Shown: positions 26,904-36,649, numbered from the stretch's first letter. The stretch is DNA of 64,000 nt from Rhodoferax sp. (GCF_028688795.1 NZ_JAQTXM010000011.1:1-64000); one strand, 5' to 3'. Numbers and translations: made by a program. The notes: generated by a model from the letters alone, not told the origin.

Positions 26904-27691
26904 TGGCTGCTTATTTTCAAGATTACCTACTGCATCTGGCGGACAACGCGGTCATTCTGGGCCAGCGCAACGCCGAGTGGTGCGGTCACGGCCCGATACT
27001 GGAAGAAGACCTGGCGCTGGCCAACAACAGCCTCGACCTGATCGGCCAAGCCCGGCTTCTGTACCAGCATGTGGCCACGGTGCGCAAAGACGGCAAAACC
27101 AGTGAAGACCTGTTGGCCTACTTTCGCGACGTGCCTGAGTTCAAAAACTACACCTTACTTGAGCTGCCCCACAGCACCGCTCTGGCGCCCACTGCCAGTG
27201 GCGACCGTGATTACGCGGTGACGATTGGGCGCAACTTTTTGTACAGCGCATTGATGGTGCTGGTGTGGGACGGGCTGAAAAGCTCGAACGACGCACAACT
27301 GGCTGCCATTGCCGCCAAGTCGCTCAAGGAGGCCCAATACCACCTGCGCCATGCGCATGACTGGCTGCTGCGCCTGGGCGACGGCACCGAAGAGTCACAC
27401 GCCAAAATGCAGGCCGCCATTAACCATTTGATGACCTACACGCAAGAGTTCTGGACCACCAGCGCGATGGAGGCCGATGTCGTCAAGACTGGCCTGGGGG
27501 TGGACACCCGGACACTGCAAGCGCCATGGAACGCGCTGGTGGACGAGGCATTGTCAGCGGCCACACTGAAGCGTCCGGCGGAGGGTGGTTTTGTCTCCAC
27601 CGGCAAGACCGGCGTGCATTCCGAGCACCTAGGCTTTGTGCTGGCCGAGATGCAAAGCCTGGCCCGTGCCCACCCGGAAGCTGTCTGGTAA
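26903..27691 (+). CDS. paaC: PaaC, structural subunit of phenylacetyl-CoA epoxidase
   Basis: 262 aa, ferritin-like. NAEWCGHGPILEEDLALANNSLDLIGQARLLYQHVA is the PaaC signature and AKSLKEAQYHLRHAHDWLLRLGDGTEES retains Glu/His residues although PaaC is not the iron-containing subunit. It supports PaaA in the heterodimer. Six bases to paaD. Confidence 0.95.
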   Translation: MAAYFQDYLLHLADNAVILGQRNAEWCGHGPILEEDLALANNSLDLIGQARLLYQHVATVRKDGKTSEDLLAYFRDVPEFKNYTLLELPHSTALAPTASGDRDYAVTIGRNFLYSALMVLVWDGLKSSNDAQLAAIAAKSLKEAQYHLRHAHDWLLRLGDGTEESHAKMQAAINHLMTYTQEFWTTSAMEADVVKTGLGVDTRTLQAPWNALVDEALSAATLKRPAEGGFVSTGKTGVHSEHLGFVLAEMQSLARAHPEAVW

Positions 27692-27697
27692 GACATC

Positions 27698-28291
27698 ATG
27701 CAAACCAATGCCACCCCAAATCAGCTGGCGTCTTTGAACGCATTGCCAAATGGCCCCATCGCGCAAAAGCAGCCGTCCGAGCCTTTTTACGCCGTCTGGC
27801 ATCTGCTGGAGTCTGTCACTGACCCAGAGATTCCGGTGGTGAACCTGCGAGAGATGGGCATCTTGCGGGCCGTGCGCCAAACCGCCAGCGGGCTTGAGGT
27901 GGTGATTACCCCGACTTACAGCGGTTGCCCGGCCATGAGCCAGATGCAGGACGATGTGGTGAATGCACTGGCACAAGGTGGTATGGCGGCACGGGTGTTG
28001 ACGCAGATTGCGCCGGCCTGGTCGACCGACTGGATGACTGTTGAGGCACGTGAGAAATTGCGGGCTTATGGCATCGCACCACCGCACGCCAGCCACTGCG
28101 GCGAGTCAAACGCCAACATCATCCAGTTCGCTTCCAAAAACAGAGCTGCTGGCGCTGAGTTGGCGGTGGCTTGTCCGCAATGTGGCTCAAAAAACACGAC
28201 AGAGACATCGCACTTTGGCTCGACTGCCTGCAAAGCGCTGTACCGCTGCCTGGACTGCCTGGAACCCTTTGATTACTTCAAACCTTATTAA
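27698..28291 (+). CDS. paaD: PaaD, iron-sulfur/metal assembly factor for the epoxidase
   Basis: 197 aa. N-terminal DUF59 (MIP18-like) domain with SVTDPEIPVVNLREMGIL and TPTYSGCPAMSQMQDDV; C-terminal zinc-ribbon-like part with four Cys in CPQCGSKNTTE...CLDCLEPFDYF. PaaD helps install the metal centre of the complex. N-terminal 35 residues are variable. Six bases before paaE. Confidence 0.93.
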   Translation: MQTNATPNQLASLNALPNGPIAQKQPSEPFYAVWHLLESVTDPEIPVVNLREMGILRAVRQTASGLEVVITPTYSGCPAMSQMQDDVVNALAQGGMAARVLTQIAPAWSTDWMTVEAREKLRAYGIAPPHASHCGESNANIIQFASKNRAAGAELAVACPQCGSKNTTETSHFGSTACKALYRCLDCLEPFDYFKPY

Positions 28292-28297
28292 GCCATC

Positions 28298-29404
28298 ATG
28301 TCCAAATCCCCCCGTTTTCACGACCTGCGCGTGGCGCATGTCAGTCCCGAAGCCGCTGGCTCAGTGGCCGTTGCCCTGAGCGTGCCCGATGACCTGCTGG
28401 ACAGCTTTGACTTCCAGCCCGGCCAGTACCTGACCCTGCGCAGCAAGATCGACGGGGCTGACGTGCGCCGCAGCTACTCCATCTGCTGCACCCACAGCCA
28501 CCTGAAACGCAAACATGAGCTGGTGGTAGGCATTCGTCCAATGGAAGGCGGTGTATTTTCCAACTGGGCGGCCACCCAGCTGAAAGCGGGTGACACCCTG
28601 GCCGTCATGCCGCCCGATGGCCGTTTTGTGTCAAAGCGCCCGCGTGCGCTGCACCGGGTAGGTTTTGCTGCGGGCTCAGGCATCACACCCATTTTGTCCA
28701 TCATGGCGAGCACCCTGGAAGACCAGACCGATGCCAAATTCACCCTGGTCTATGGCAACCGCAGCATGGCCAGCGTGATGTTCAACGAAGCCCTGCAAGA
28801 CCTGAAAGACCGCTATGCCGACCGCCTCACCTTGATCCACATTCTGTCGCGCCAGGCCCAAGAAGTGGACCTGTTGCAAGGCCGCATCGACGCTGACAAG
28901 GTGCGCGCCATCATTGCCACCCTGTTACCCGTGGGCAGCATGGACGAGGTGTTCATTTGCGGCCCCGAGGCCATGATCAACATCACCGAACAAGCCCTGC
29001 TGGAGGCTGGTGTGCCCGCCAAACAGGTGCACACTGAGCGCTTCACGTCGCCGGTACTGGAAACCCTGACACCCGAAGCACGCCAGGCAGCGGTGGCCAG
29101 CAGCATGAAGCTGCCCGCTGGCGGCCAGGTGGCGCTCACTGTGGTGCTGGACGGAAAGTCGCACGCGCTGAAAATGAACCCCGACCAGCACGTGCTGGAC
29201 GTGGCCATGGCAGCCGGTCTGGACCTGCCTTTTTCGTGCAAGGGTGGCGTCTGCGCCACCTGCCGCTGCAAGGTCATGGAAGGCAGCGTGAGCATGGACA
29301 AAAACTATGGTCTGGAGCCCTGGGAAACCGACAAGGGTTTTGTGCTGAGCTGCCAGTCGCGCCCAACCAGCGAGAACGTCACCGTGAGTTTTGACGAGCG
29401 GTGA
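28298..29404 (+). CDS. paaE: PaaE, phenylacetyl-CoA epoxidase reductase
   Basis: 368 aa. FAD domain with RRSYSICC, NAD(P)-binding region GFAAGSGITPILSIMA and ICGPEAMI, and a C-terminal plant-type [2Fe-2S] ferredoxin CKGGVCATCRCKV with a fourth Cys in VLSCQSRP. It passes electrons from NADPH to the PaaA di-iron site. Stop overlaps the maiA GTG start. Confidence 0.95.
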   Translation: MSKSPRFHDLRVAHVSPEAAGSVAVALSVPDDLLDSFDFQPGQYLTLRSKIDGADVRRSYSICCTHSHLKRKHELVVGIRPMEGGVFSNWAATQLKAGDTLAVMPPDGRFVSKRPRALHRVGFAAGSGITPILSIMASTLEDQTDAKFTLVYGNRSMASVMFNEALQDLKDRYADRLTLIHILSRQAQEVDLLQGRIDADKVRAIIATLLPVGSMDEVFICGPEAMINITEQALLEAGVPAKQVHTERFTSPVLETLTPEARQAAVASSMKLPAGGQVALTVVLDGKSHALKMNPDQHVLDVAMAAGLDLPFSCKGGVCATCRCKVMEGSVSMDKNYGLEPWETDKGFVLSCQSRPTSENVTVSFDER

Positions 29405-30039
29405 AGGTTTACAACTACTTTCGCAGCGGCACCTCGCACCGCTTGCGCATCGCGCTCAACCTCAAGGGTCTGGAGTGGGACTATGTGGCAGTCGATTTGC
29501 GCGCCGAAGCACACTTTGATGCCGCGTTCAAGGCGCTCAACCCGCAAGGTTTTGTGCCCACGCTGATCGATGGTGACCTGGTGCTGACCCAGTCACCCGC
29601 CATCATCGAATGGCTGGAAGAACGCTACCCGACACCCCCGCTGCTGCCCGCAGATGTGAACGACCGGGCCAGGGTGCGTGCCTTGGCCGCCATCATCGGC
29701 TGCGACATCCACCCGCTGAACAACCGCCGCGTGCTGGAGTATTTGCGCCACACGCTGGGATGCAATGAAGAGGCCGTGCTGGCTTGGTGCGCCACGTGGA
29801 TCAACGCCGGTTTCGAGGCGCTGGAACACATGCTGGCATCAGACACGCAGCGCGGCAGCTTTTGTTTTGGCGGTCAACCCGGCCTGGCTGACGCTTACCT
29901 GGTGGCGCAAGTGGAAAGCGCCCGGCGTTTCAAGGTGGCCTTGGTACCCTACCCCAACATTTACGCTATTGACCAAGCTTGCGCGCAATTGCCCGCCTTT
30001 CAGCGGGCGGCACCGCCACAACAACCCGACGCGTTTTGA
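29401..30039 (+). CDS. maiA: MaiA, maleylacetoacetate isomerase
   Basis: 212 aa with a GTG start overlapping the paaE stop. Zeta-class GST-like protein: YNYFRSGTSHRLRIALNLKGLEW holds the SS/TS-x-R glutathione site and VPTLIDGDLVLTQSPAIIEWLEE the conserved cis-Pro and Ser. Isomerises maleylacetoacetate to fumarylacetoacetate with glutathione. Phenylacetyl-CoA epoxide catabolism does not need this enzyme; it pairs logically with the FAH-family gene 14 kb upstream, linking both ends of the island. Confidence 0.88.
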   Translation: MKVYNYFRSGTSHRLRIALNLKGLEWDYVAVDLRAEAHFDAAFKALNPQGFVPTLIDGDLVLTQSPAIIEWLEERYPTPPLLPADVNDRARVRALAAIIGCDIHPLNNRRVLEYLRHTLGCNEEAVLAWCATWINAGFEALEHMLASDTQRGSFCFGGQPGLADAYLVAQVESARRFKVALVPYPNIYAIDQACAQLPAFQRAAPPQQPDAF

Positions 30040-30237
30040 CGTAAAAGCGCTGAAATTTGTAAGGAAAACCGCTTCATTCGAAAGCAGTTGTAACGGATGT
30101 CACGTCAGGCGCTGATTCGTTACGTTTGACTTCCCGATGTCAAAACCGTGCGGTATCTTCGAGGTGCATCGATGTCATCTGGCCCCGCCTTTTTCGGGCT
30201 CAGCTTGTCAAACACCCCACCGTACAGGAGCGTCCTC

Positions 30238-30606
30238 ATGAACAAATCCATCTCTTCTTTGGTGTTCGCCATTGTGTCTGTGGCTGCTGCCGGAAGCGCA
30301 TTGGCGCAGGGCGCAAGCACAAACACCCAAGTACCCGTGATTCAGGTCGCGGCAGTCAAACCGGTCGTCCCCGTCATGTCGCATGAAGTGGCCACATTAA
30401 TCAAGCTGACGCACCAGGCTGAAGCGCAGTACCGTCGCAGTGGCAGCCCGCAAGACCTGGCACGGGTGAAAGCCATGCACACGGAGCTTGCCAGCCGTGG
30501 TTTCGGTCGGGCGACCCAGCCAGCACCAGCTGTGATGGCCAATGACACGCAATATGCTGCCACACTGTCCGTCAACAGCCAGTTTGTGGCGACTGCGGCA
30601 CAGTAA
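30238..30606 (+). CDS. Small secreted hypothetical protein
   Basis: 122 aa from the ATG at 30238 with RBS CAGGAG; the longer track frame begins upstream without a good start. Sec signal peptide MNKSISSLVFAIVSVAAAGSALA precedes a Gln/Val/Ala-rich segment and a charged helical stretch (LTHQAEAQYRRSGSPQDLARV). I do not recognise the family. The 198-base gap upstream has no other gene and should hold its promoter. Confidence 0.6.
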   Translation: MNKSISSLVFAIVSVAAAGSALAQGASTNTQVPVIQVAAVKPVVPVMSHEVATLIKLTHQAEAQYRRSGSPQDLARVKAMHTELASRGFGRATQPAPAVMANDTQYAATLSVNSQFVATAAQ

Positions 30607-30684
30607 ATTCAGCATTTGCGCCGCCACATCGGTCATGGCGTTGGCCTTGGTGGGTGGCAAGCTCCGCCATAGGCTGGCTTAAAC

Positions 30685-30717
30685 TGGCACCAACTTCACT
30701 TTGCAAAGTTGGTGCCA
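30685..30717. promoter_or_regulatory. Perfect 12-bp inverted repeat abutting the glutamine-synthetase-like start
   Basis: tggcaccaactt and aagttggtgcca flank a 9-base loop. The last base of the right arm is the A of the ATG at 30717, so this is either an operator or an mRNA hairpin that would hide the ribosome-binding region. No conventional ribosome site is visible beside it. Confidence 0.6.
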
Positions 30718-32108
30718 TGCCCCAGCAGCCCTTATCTCCCGTGCCAACCCATCCGCACTCCGCTGGCAAGCCATCGGCGCCAGAACACCTTCACCAGTTG
30801 TTCAGCCAACATGGCGTGCGCGATGTGGAATGCCTTTTTCCTGACATTTCTGGCTACCCGCGCGGCAAGCTGATGCCAGGCGCCAGCTTTTTGGCAGGTA
30901 CCGAGTTACGCATTTGCCAAGCCATACCGATGCAGGCTGTCACCGGTGAGTACTCCTACAACCCGGTGTTTCCCGACTCCGACCCCGATGTGCAGTTGCT
31001 GCCCGACTACGGCAGCGTGTCGCTCGCACCCTGGTCCAGCGTGCCACGCGCCGTGGCCATCCATGACTGCGTGGAACTCAACGGCGAGTTGTGCCAGTTT
31101 GCACCGCGCAGCATTTTGAAAACCGTGCTGGCAAATTACGCCGCTTTGGGACTGAGCCCGGTGGTGGCGCCCGAGATCGAGTTTTACCTGACCGCCATCA
31201 ATGCGGACCCGGCGCAAGCCTTGCAAGCACCTGCCGTGCGCGGTGGCCGTGCCGAAGTGGGCCAAAGTGCCTTCAGCCTGAACATGCTCAATGAGCTGGC
31301 CCCGTTCTGGAACGAGTTTCGTGATGCCTGTGCCACGCTGGGCATTGCTGCCGACACCTGGATTCACGAGGTGGGCGCCACACAATACGAGATCAACCTG
31401 ATGCATGGTGATGCGGTTGCCGTGGCTGACCAAGCCTTTCTGTTCAAGTACGCGGCGCGTGAGATCGCCCTGAAACACGGCCTGAACGCAGTTTTCATGG
31501 CCAAACCCATCGCCGGTAGCTCGGGCAGTTCCATGCACTTGCACATCAGCGTGGTCGATGCACAGGGCAGCAATGTGTTCAGCCAGAACGACGGCAGCGA
31601 GGGCCCTAGCTTCAAACATTTCATTGCCGGGCTGCAAACCTATGGGCCTGACCTGATGCTGATGTTTGCCCCCAACGTGAACTCGTACCGACGTTACGTG
31701 TCTGGCAGTCAAGCGCCTGTGAACCTGCAATGGGGTTACGACAACCGCACCACCGGGCTGCGCATACCCGCCAGTGGCCCGGATGCGCGGCGCGTTGAAA
31801 ACCGCGTAGCCGGGGCCGATGCCAACCCCTACCTAGCCATCGCCGCATCGCTCGCCGCCGGGCTCAAGGGGATTCAGGCGCAAATCAACCCCTCTGAACC
31901 CCTGCTGGGCAACGGCTATGGCCAAGCGCACAGCCTGCCACGCAGCATGGAAGCGGCGTTGCACAAAATGCACGACAGTGGGTTTGCCAGGCAAGCCTTG
32001 GGCGACGACTTTGTCACGGGTTATTGCGCCGTGAAAACACTTGAATTTGACAGTTTTCAGGGCGAGATCAGCGCTTGGGAGCGGCGATTTTTGTTGCCCC
32101 AGGTTTGA
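30717..32108 (+). CDS. Glutamine-synthetase-family enzyme (PuuA-like)
   Basis: 463 aa from ATG 30717; the track's GTG start adds 21 residues but falls on the wrong side of the palindrome. Catalytic-domain motifs APEIEFYL, HEVGATQYEINL, MAKPIAGSSGSSMHLHISV and NRVAGADANPYLAIAAS mark a GlnA-fold amide ligase. Its N-terminus (VRDVECLFPDISGYPRGKLMP) is of the gamma-glutamylputrescine synthetase type rather than true GlnA. Likely substrate is a polyamine or other amine; no puu genes are nearby, so the substrate stays open. Confidence 0.8.
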   Translation: MPQQPLSPVPTHPHSAGKPSAPEHLHQLFSQHGVRDVECLFPDISGYPRGKLMPGASFLAGTELRICQAIPMQAVTGEYSYNPVFPDSDPDVQLLPDYGSVSLAPWSSVPRAVAIHDCVELNGELCQFAPRSILKTVLANYAALGLSPVVAPEIEFYLTAINADPAQALQAPAVRGGRAEVGQSAFSLNMLNELAPFWNEFRDACATLGIAADTWIHEVGATQYEINLMHGDAVAVADQAFLFKYAAREIALKHGLNAVFMAKPIAGSSGSSMHLHISVVDAQGSNVFSQNDGSEGPSFKHFIAGLQTYGPDLMLMFAPNVNSYRRYVSGSQAPVNLQWGYDNRTTGLRIPASGPDARRVENRVAGADANPYLAIAASLAAGLKGIQAQINPSEPLLGNGYGQAHSLPRSMEAALHKMHDSGFARQALGDDFVTGYCAVKTLEFDSFQGEISAWERRFLLPQV

Positions 32109-32260
32109 GCATGACCACCCGGGTCCGTTCGCCACAACATTCCATCTCAGGGGCCGCAAGAGAACGCATCAGTTATCGGGAATGTGTCAAGGTCTACAAT
32201 TTCTCTTGATTCAAACACAGAGTTGGCCCGATGGCCAGCTCCCAAGAAGCAGGAGACACC

Positions 32261-34573
32261 ATGACCCAAGCCGCCCCGGCCACCCCCGAAGACAAACGTA
32301 CCGAATTGCGCCGCGCCGCCCTGGATTACCACCAGTTTCCGACCCCTGGAAAGATTTCAATTGGTGCCACCAAGCAGCTGGTGAACCAGCATGACCTGGC
32401 ACTAGCCTACTCGCCAGGCGTCGCTGCACCGTGTGAAGAAATCGTCAAAGACCCCAACAACGCCTACAAGTACACCAGCCGCGGTAACTTGGTGGCCGTC
32501 ATCACCAATGGCACGGCGGTGCTCGGCTTGGGCGACATCGGCCCGCTGGCAGCCAAGCCAGTGATGGAAGGCAAGGGTGTGCTGTTCAAAAAGTTCGCCG
32601 GCATCGACGTGTTTGACATTGAAATCAATGAAAAACACGACCTTGACAAACTGGTGGACATCATTGCCTCGCTGGAGCCCACCTTCGGCGGCATAAACCT
32701 GGAAGACATCAAGGCACCTGACTGCTTTTATGTAGAGCGCAAACTGCGCGAACGCATGAAGATCCCGGTCTTTCACGACGACCAACACGGTACCGCCATC
32801 ACCGTGGGCGCGGCCATTCTGAACGCCCTAAAAGTTGCGGGCAAAGAGCCCAAAGACGTGAAACTGGTCACTTCGGGTGCTGGTGCTGCAGCGCTGGCTT
32901 GCGTTGGGCTGCTGGTCAAACTCGGCATTAAGCGTGAAAACGTCTGGGTCACCGATTTGGCCGGTGTGGTCTATGAGGGCCGCGTCGAACTGATGGACCC
33001 AAATAAAGCCATTTATGCGCAACCCACCCCAGCGCGCAAGCTCGGTGAAGTTATTGACAACGCCGATGTGTTCCTGGGCTTGTCCGCAGGCGGCGTGCTC
33101 AAGGCGGACATGGTCAAACGCATGGCCCCGCGCCCCATCATCTTTGCGTTGGCCAACCCCACGCCCGAGATCACGCCGGAAGAAGTCAAGGCAGTGCGCA
33201 GTGATGCCATCATTGGCACAGGCCGCTCGGATTATCCGAACCAGATCAACAACATCTTGTGCTTTCCGTACATTTTCCGAGGTGCCCTGGATGCCGGGGC
33301 TTCCACCATCACGGTCGAGATGGAAATGGCCGCCGTGCACGCCATTGCTGAACTGGCCCAGGCCGAGCAAAGCGAAGTGGTGGCAGCGGCTTACGCCGGT
33401 GAACCGCTGGCCTTTGGCCCGGAATACCTGATCCCGAAACCTTTTGACCCGCGCCTGATGATGAAGGTCGCCCCGGCGGTTGCACAAGCCGCCTTCGACA
33501 GCGGCGTGGCCTTGCGCCCCATTCAGGACATGGATGCCTACCGCGAAAAGCTGCAAAGCTTTGTCTATGCCTCGGGCACAGTGATGAAGCCGATCTTCAC
33601 CGCCGCCAAAAAAGGCCTTAAAAAACGCATCGCCTTTGCAGAAGGTGAAGAAGAACGCGTGTTGCGGGCGGCGCAAATTGTGGTCGATGAGGGCCTGGCC
33701 CTGCCCACCCTGATAGGTCGCCCCAAAGTGATCGCTACCCGCATTGAAAAATTCGGTCTGCGCTTGAAAGAAGGTGTTGATTACGAGGTGGTCAACGTCG
33801 AGTTGGACGAACGTTACCGCGACTTCTGGCAAACCTACCACCGCATGACCGAACGCAAGGGCATCACGGCGCAGGTGGCAAAAATCGAAATGCGCCGCCG
33901 CCTGACGCTGATTGGCAGCATGATGCTGCACAAAGGTTATGTGGATGGTTTGATCTGCGGCACCTGGGGCACAACCTCATTGCACCTGCAATACCTTGAC
34001 CAGGTGGTTGGCAAGCGTGCGGGGGTCAACAACTATGCGTGCATGAATGGGCTGATGCTGCCGGGACGCCAGGTGTTTCTGGTCGACACCCACGTCAATT
34101 ACGACCCGACAGCGGAACAGCTCGCCGAGATCACCATCATGGCGGCCGAGGAAATGATGCGATTTGGAATTCCACCCAAAGCGGCCTTGTTGTCACACTC
34201 AAGCTTTGGCAGCAGCAACCAGCCCAGCGCCATCAAAATGCGCGACACCCTGGCTTTGTTGCGGGTGCAGGCACCGTGGCTTGAAGTCGATGGTGAAATG
34301 CACGGTGATGTGGCGCTAGATGGCGCAGCCCGCACCCACCTCATGCCCCACAGCACGCTCCACGGCGACGCCAACCTGCTGGTATTGCCCAACATCGATG
34401 CGGCCAACATCGCTTACAACCTGCTCAAAACAGCCGCGGGGGGCAATATTGCCGTCGGCCCGGTGCTGTTAGGGGCGGCAAAACCCGTGCATATCCTGAC
34501 GGCCAGCACCACTGTGCGCCGAATTGTGAACATGACCGCACTGACCGTGGCAGACGCAAACGCCGTCCGCTGA
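32261..34573 (+). CDS. maeB: NADP-dependent malic enzyme
   Basis: 770 aa from the ATG at 32261 with RBS AGGAGA; the track start ten codons earlier has none. N-terminal malic-enzyme domain (about 1-430): [53 protein letters not shown]-terminal phosphotransacetylase-like domain (about 440-770) typical of MaeB, with [20 protein letters not shown]. Decarboxylates malate to pyruvate, giving NADPH. Monocistronic, with its own terminator downstream. Confidence 0.95.
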   Translation: MTQAAPATPEDKRTELRRAALDYHQFPTPGKISIGATKQLVNQHDLALAYSPGVAAPCEEIVKDPNNAYKYTSRGNLVAVITNGTAVLGLGDIGPLAAKPVMEGKGVLFKKFAGIDVFDIEINEKHDLDKLVDIIASLEPTFGGINLEDIKAPDCFYVERKLRERMKIPVFHDDQHGTAITVGAAILNALKVAGKEPKDVKLVTSGAGAAALACVGLLVKLGIKRENVWVTDLAGVVYEGRVELMDPNKAIYAQPTPARKLGEVIDNADVFLGLSAGGVLKADMVKRMAPRPIIFALANPTPEITPEEVKAVRSDAIIGTGRSDYPNQINNILCFPYIFRGALDAGASTITVEMEMAAVHAIAELAQAEQSEVVAAAYAGEPLAFGPEYLIPKPFDPRLMMKVAPAVAQAAFDSGVALRPIQDMDAYREKLQSFVYASGTVMKPIFTAAKKGLKKRIAFAEGEEERVLRAAQIVVDEGLALPTLIGRPKVIATRIEKFGLRLKEGVDYEVVNVELDERYRDFWQTYHRMTERKGITAQVAKIEMRRRLTLIGSMMLHKGYVDGLICGTWGTTSLHLQYLDQVVGKRAGVNNYACMNGLMLPGRQVFLVDTHVNYDPTAEQLAEITIMAAEEMMRFGIPPKAALLSHSSFGSSNQPSAIKMRDTLALLRVQAPWLEVDGEMHGDVALDGAARTHLMPHSTLHGDANLLVLPNIDAANIAYNLLKTAAGGNIAVGPVLLGAAKPVHILTASTTVRRIVNMTALTVADANAVR

Positions 34574-34618
34574 CACATAAAAGCTAAGTTAGCGCAAACT
34601 TAAGCCGCATTTCCCCTT

Positions 34619-34658
34619 TAAGCCATTGCCTATTTATTGGGCAATGGCTTGCTTTTTT
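34619..34658 (+). terminator. Rho-independent terminator after maeB
   Basis: Stem aagccattgcc/ggcaatggctt with a short loop (tatttattg), followed by gcttttttct. It separates maeB from the RNase gene. Confidence 0.85.
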
Positions 34659-34693
34659 CTTTCAGATCATCGACACTAGCGCCCTTAAATGTT

Positions 34694-34705
34694 CGGGTTA
34701 ACCCG
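34694..34705. promoter_or_regulatory. 12-bp palindrome upstream of the RNase gene
   Basis: cgggttaacccg is a perfect palindrome 20 bases before the TTG start of the RNase gene. It is a candidate operator; nothing in the sequence identifies its regulator. Confidence 0.35.
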
Positions 34706-34725
34706 TAGTTTTACAGGAAATAGCG

Positions 34726-35121
34726 TTGATACCCCGATTAAAAAACCTTAAGTTGGTGCTTGCTGGCTTAGGTGTTGCAGCGGTAGTCATGTCAGGCGCG
34801 TTGTTCGCCAGAGCCCCTGCGTCGGTTGATCTGGAGAGCACTGTCAGCTTGGGCCAATTGCCAAAGCAAGGTGTCCAGATGTACGCACTGATTCATCAGG
34901 GTGGTCCGTTTGCAACCGAAAAAGATGGTGTGGTGTTTGGCAACCGGGAGCGTCTTCTGCCCTTGAAAAAGCGCGGTTATTACCTTGAATACACGGTGCC
35001 AACACCAGGCTTGAGTCATCGGGGTGTCAAACGAATCGTCTGTGGTGGTCAGCCCACCGTGCCAGATGTTTGTTATTACACAGCTGATCATTACGCAAGT
35101 TTTCGCCAGATCGTGCCTTGA
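34726..35121 (+). CDS. Secreted barnase-like guanyl-specific ribonuclease
   Basis: 131 aa; TTG start after CAGGAAAT. Signal peptide or membrane anchor in the first 30 residues, then a microbial RNase (N1/T1/barnase) fold: GGPFATEKDGVVFGNRERLLP, EYTVPTPGLSHRGVKRIVCGG, YTADHYASFRQI. Catalytic Glu88, Arg103 and His122 fit the barnase set, and Cys106 and Cys116 could form a disulfide. It cuts RNA outside the cytoplasm. A barstar-like gene follows 39 bases later, making a likely enzyme-inhibitor pair. Confidence 0.85.
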   Translation: MIPRLKNLKLVLAGLGVAAVVMSGALFARAPASVDLESTVSLGQLPKQGVQMYALIHQGGPFATEKDGVVFGNRERLLPLKKRGYYLEYTVPTPGLSHRGVKRIVCGGQPTVPDVCYYTADHYASFRQIVP

Positions 35122-35160
35122 ATTTGAATGTTTGCTTTAAGCAATAAAGAAAGAAAACCT

Positions 35161-35784
35161 ATGTCACTTGCTCAACCTACCCTTGCCACCCCTGCGAGTC
35201 CTGCTGAATTGCCGCTGCGCGGCATCCGCACCAATATCGTTCAATCGATCCGGGCGTTTAGCGTGCCAGATTTGCAGGACGCCGCCAAAGCCCTGGGCCA
35301 CCATTTTTTGTATGCCAATTTGGCCACAGCTCAAAGCAAGCAGGACGTGCTTGACCTGATTGGTCAGCAGTTCATGTTGACCGTGTCCGTGGGCAAAAAC
35401 TTTGACTCACTCTACGACAGCCTGACCGACCCTGTGCATAAGTCTGGCCCTCAGCCAGGTTTTATCGTGGTGCTGGAACATGTCCCGGCCAACGCCAAGT
35501 TCGACAAGGAAGCCCGCGAGCAACTGCTCGACATTTTCCGCGACACCGTGGATTACTGGGGTGACCGCAAGGTGCCTTTCCGTTGCTTCTATTCATTCTC
35601 TGTGGCCCGTTCGGCACGCGCCGGGCTGGCCGACGATGCCCGACTGTCCCACGCTGCTGGTGGTGGCATCGAAGTGCTGACCGAAAGCGGCGAAAAAATG
35701 CCAACCGACAAATTGCTTGACATTTCGCCACAGGCCTTGCGCATGAGCAGCCCGTTCAACGCCGGCTACTGGACCATGGCCTGA
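35161..35784 (+). CDS. Barstar-family RNase inhibitor, extended
   Basis: 207 aa from the ATG at 35161, preceded by AAAGAAAG; the track start at 35128 adds 11 residues without a ribosome site. The core (about 25-135) has the barstar fold: SVPDLQDAAKALGHHFLYANL, KQDVLDLIGQQFMLTVSVGKNFDSLYDSLTD, QPGFIVVLEHV. Barstar is about 90 aa, so this carries extra N- and C-terminal segments. It has no signal peptide and would protect the cell from unexported or re-entering RNase made by the preceding gene. Confidence 0.85.
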   Translation: MSLAQPTLATPASPAELPLRGIRTNIVQSIRAFSVPDLQDAAKALGHHFLYANLATAQSKQDVLDLIGQQFMLTVSVGKNFDSLYDSLTDPVHKSGPQPGFIVVLEHVPANAKFDKEAREQLLDIFRDTVDYWGDRKVPFRCFYSFSVARSARAGLADDARLSHAAGGGIEVLTESGEKMPTDKLLDISPQALRMSSPFNAGYWTMA

Positions 35785-35820
35785 TCCATAGTCAAATCAC
35801 TAACCAGATTTGCTTCTTAA

Positions 35821-35860
35821 AAAGCCCGGGACAGATTGATCGCTGTCCCGGGCTTTTTTT
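35821..35860. terminator. Bidirectional terminator between barstar and rsmA
   Basis: Strong 14-bp stem aaagcccgggacag/ctgtcccgggcttt followed by a T-run on the plus strand and another on the minus strand. It lies between the convergent stop codons of the barstar gene and rsmA. Confidence 0.92.
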
Positions 35861-35863
35861 ATT

Positions 35864-36631
35864 TCAGCCCTTGGCCAACGCCAGCGCCAACGCCAGATAT
35901 TCCTCCACAGGCACTTCTTCAGCTCGGCGCTGCACATTGAATTCCCCGGCAAAGTTCTTTGCCTGCAGCCAGGCACCAAGCGTGTGGCGCATCAGCTTGC
36001 GCCGCTGACTAAATGCCACTTGCACCAGTTCACTAAGCAGGCGCACGTCCACGGCGGCAGCATCCTCGCGCGGCACCATGCGTACCACGGCGCTGTCAAC
36101 GCGCGGCGGCGGGTTGAAGCTTTCAGGCGGCACAAACAACACGTTTTCCATGGCATAACGCCATTGCAGCATGACACTCAAGCGACCATACGCCGCTGTG
36201 GAGGGGCGCGCCACCATGCGATCAATCACCTCTTTTTGTAGCATGAAGTGCTGGTCGGCAATCACGCCCACGTACTGCAGCAGGTGAAACAAAATCGGCG
36301 TCGAGATGTTGTAAGGCAGGTTGCCCACAACCCTTAATTTGGCATTCGCGTGCGCTTGGGAAAGCTGGGCGAAGTCCACTTTCAGCACATCGGATTCGAT
36401 CACGGTGAGTTGCGCATGGCTGCGCAGGCGCTGGGCCAGGTCACGATCCAGCTCAATCACGGTCAACGTACCCAATCGTTCCACAAGAGGCTGCGTGAGT
36501 GCGGCCAAACCTGGACCAATTTCAACCATGGCATCACCGACCTTGGGCGCAATGGCGTCCACGATCGATTCAATGATGCCGCCGTCGGCCAGAAAATGCT
36601 GGCCAAAGCGCTTGCGCGGGATATGTTTCAT
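35864..36631 (-). CDS. rsmA: RsmA (KsgA), 16S rRNA dimethyladenosine transferase
   Basis: 255 aa. [21 protein letters not shown], the SAM site [14 protein letters not shown] and the catalytic [13 protein letters not shown] (NLPY) identify it; [20 protein letters not shown] is the C-terminal signature. It dimethylates A1518 and A1519 (E. coli numbering) of 16S rRNA. It lies 18 bases after surA, in the usual lptD-surA-rsmA order, but pdxA, common between surA and rsmA elsewhere, is absent. Confidence 0.95.
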   Translation of the reverse strand: MKHIPRKRFGQHFLADGGIIESIVDAIAPKVGDAMVEIGPGLAALTQPLVERLGTLTVIELDRDLAQRLRSHAQLTVIESDVLKVDFAQLSQAHANAKLRVVGNLPYNISTPILFHLLQYVGVIADQHFMLQKEVIDRMVARPSTAAYGRLSVMLQWRYAMENVLFVPPESFNPPPRVDSAVVRMVPREDAAAVDVRLLSELVQVAFSQRRKLMRHTLGAWLQAKNFAGEFNVQRRAEEVPVEEYLALALALAKG

Positions 36632-36649
36632 GACAGTGTTTGCGCAGAA

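Noticed and set aside
32828-33931. 367-aa minus-strand frame opposite maeB
   Set aside because: Composition (Phe, His, Asp, Gly, Gln) and full overlap with maeB mark it as antisense shadow.
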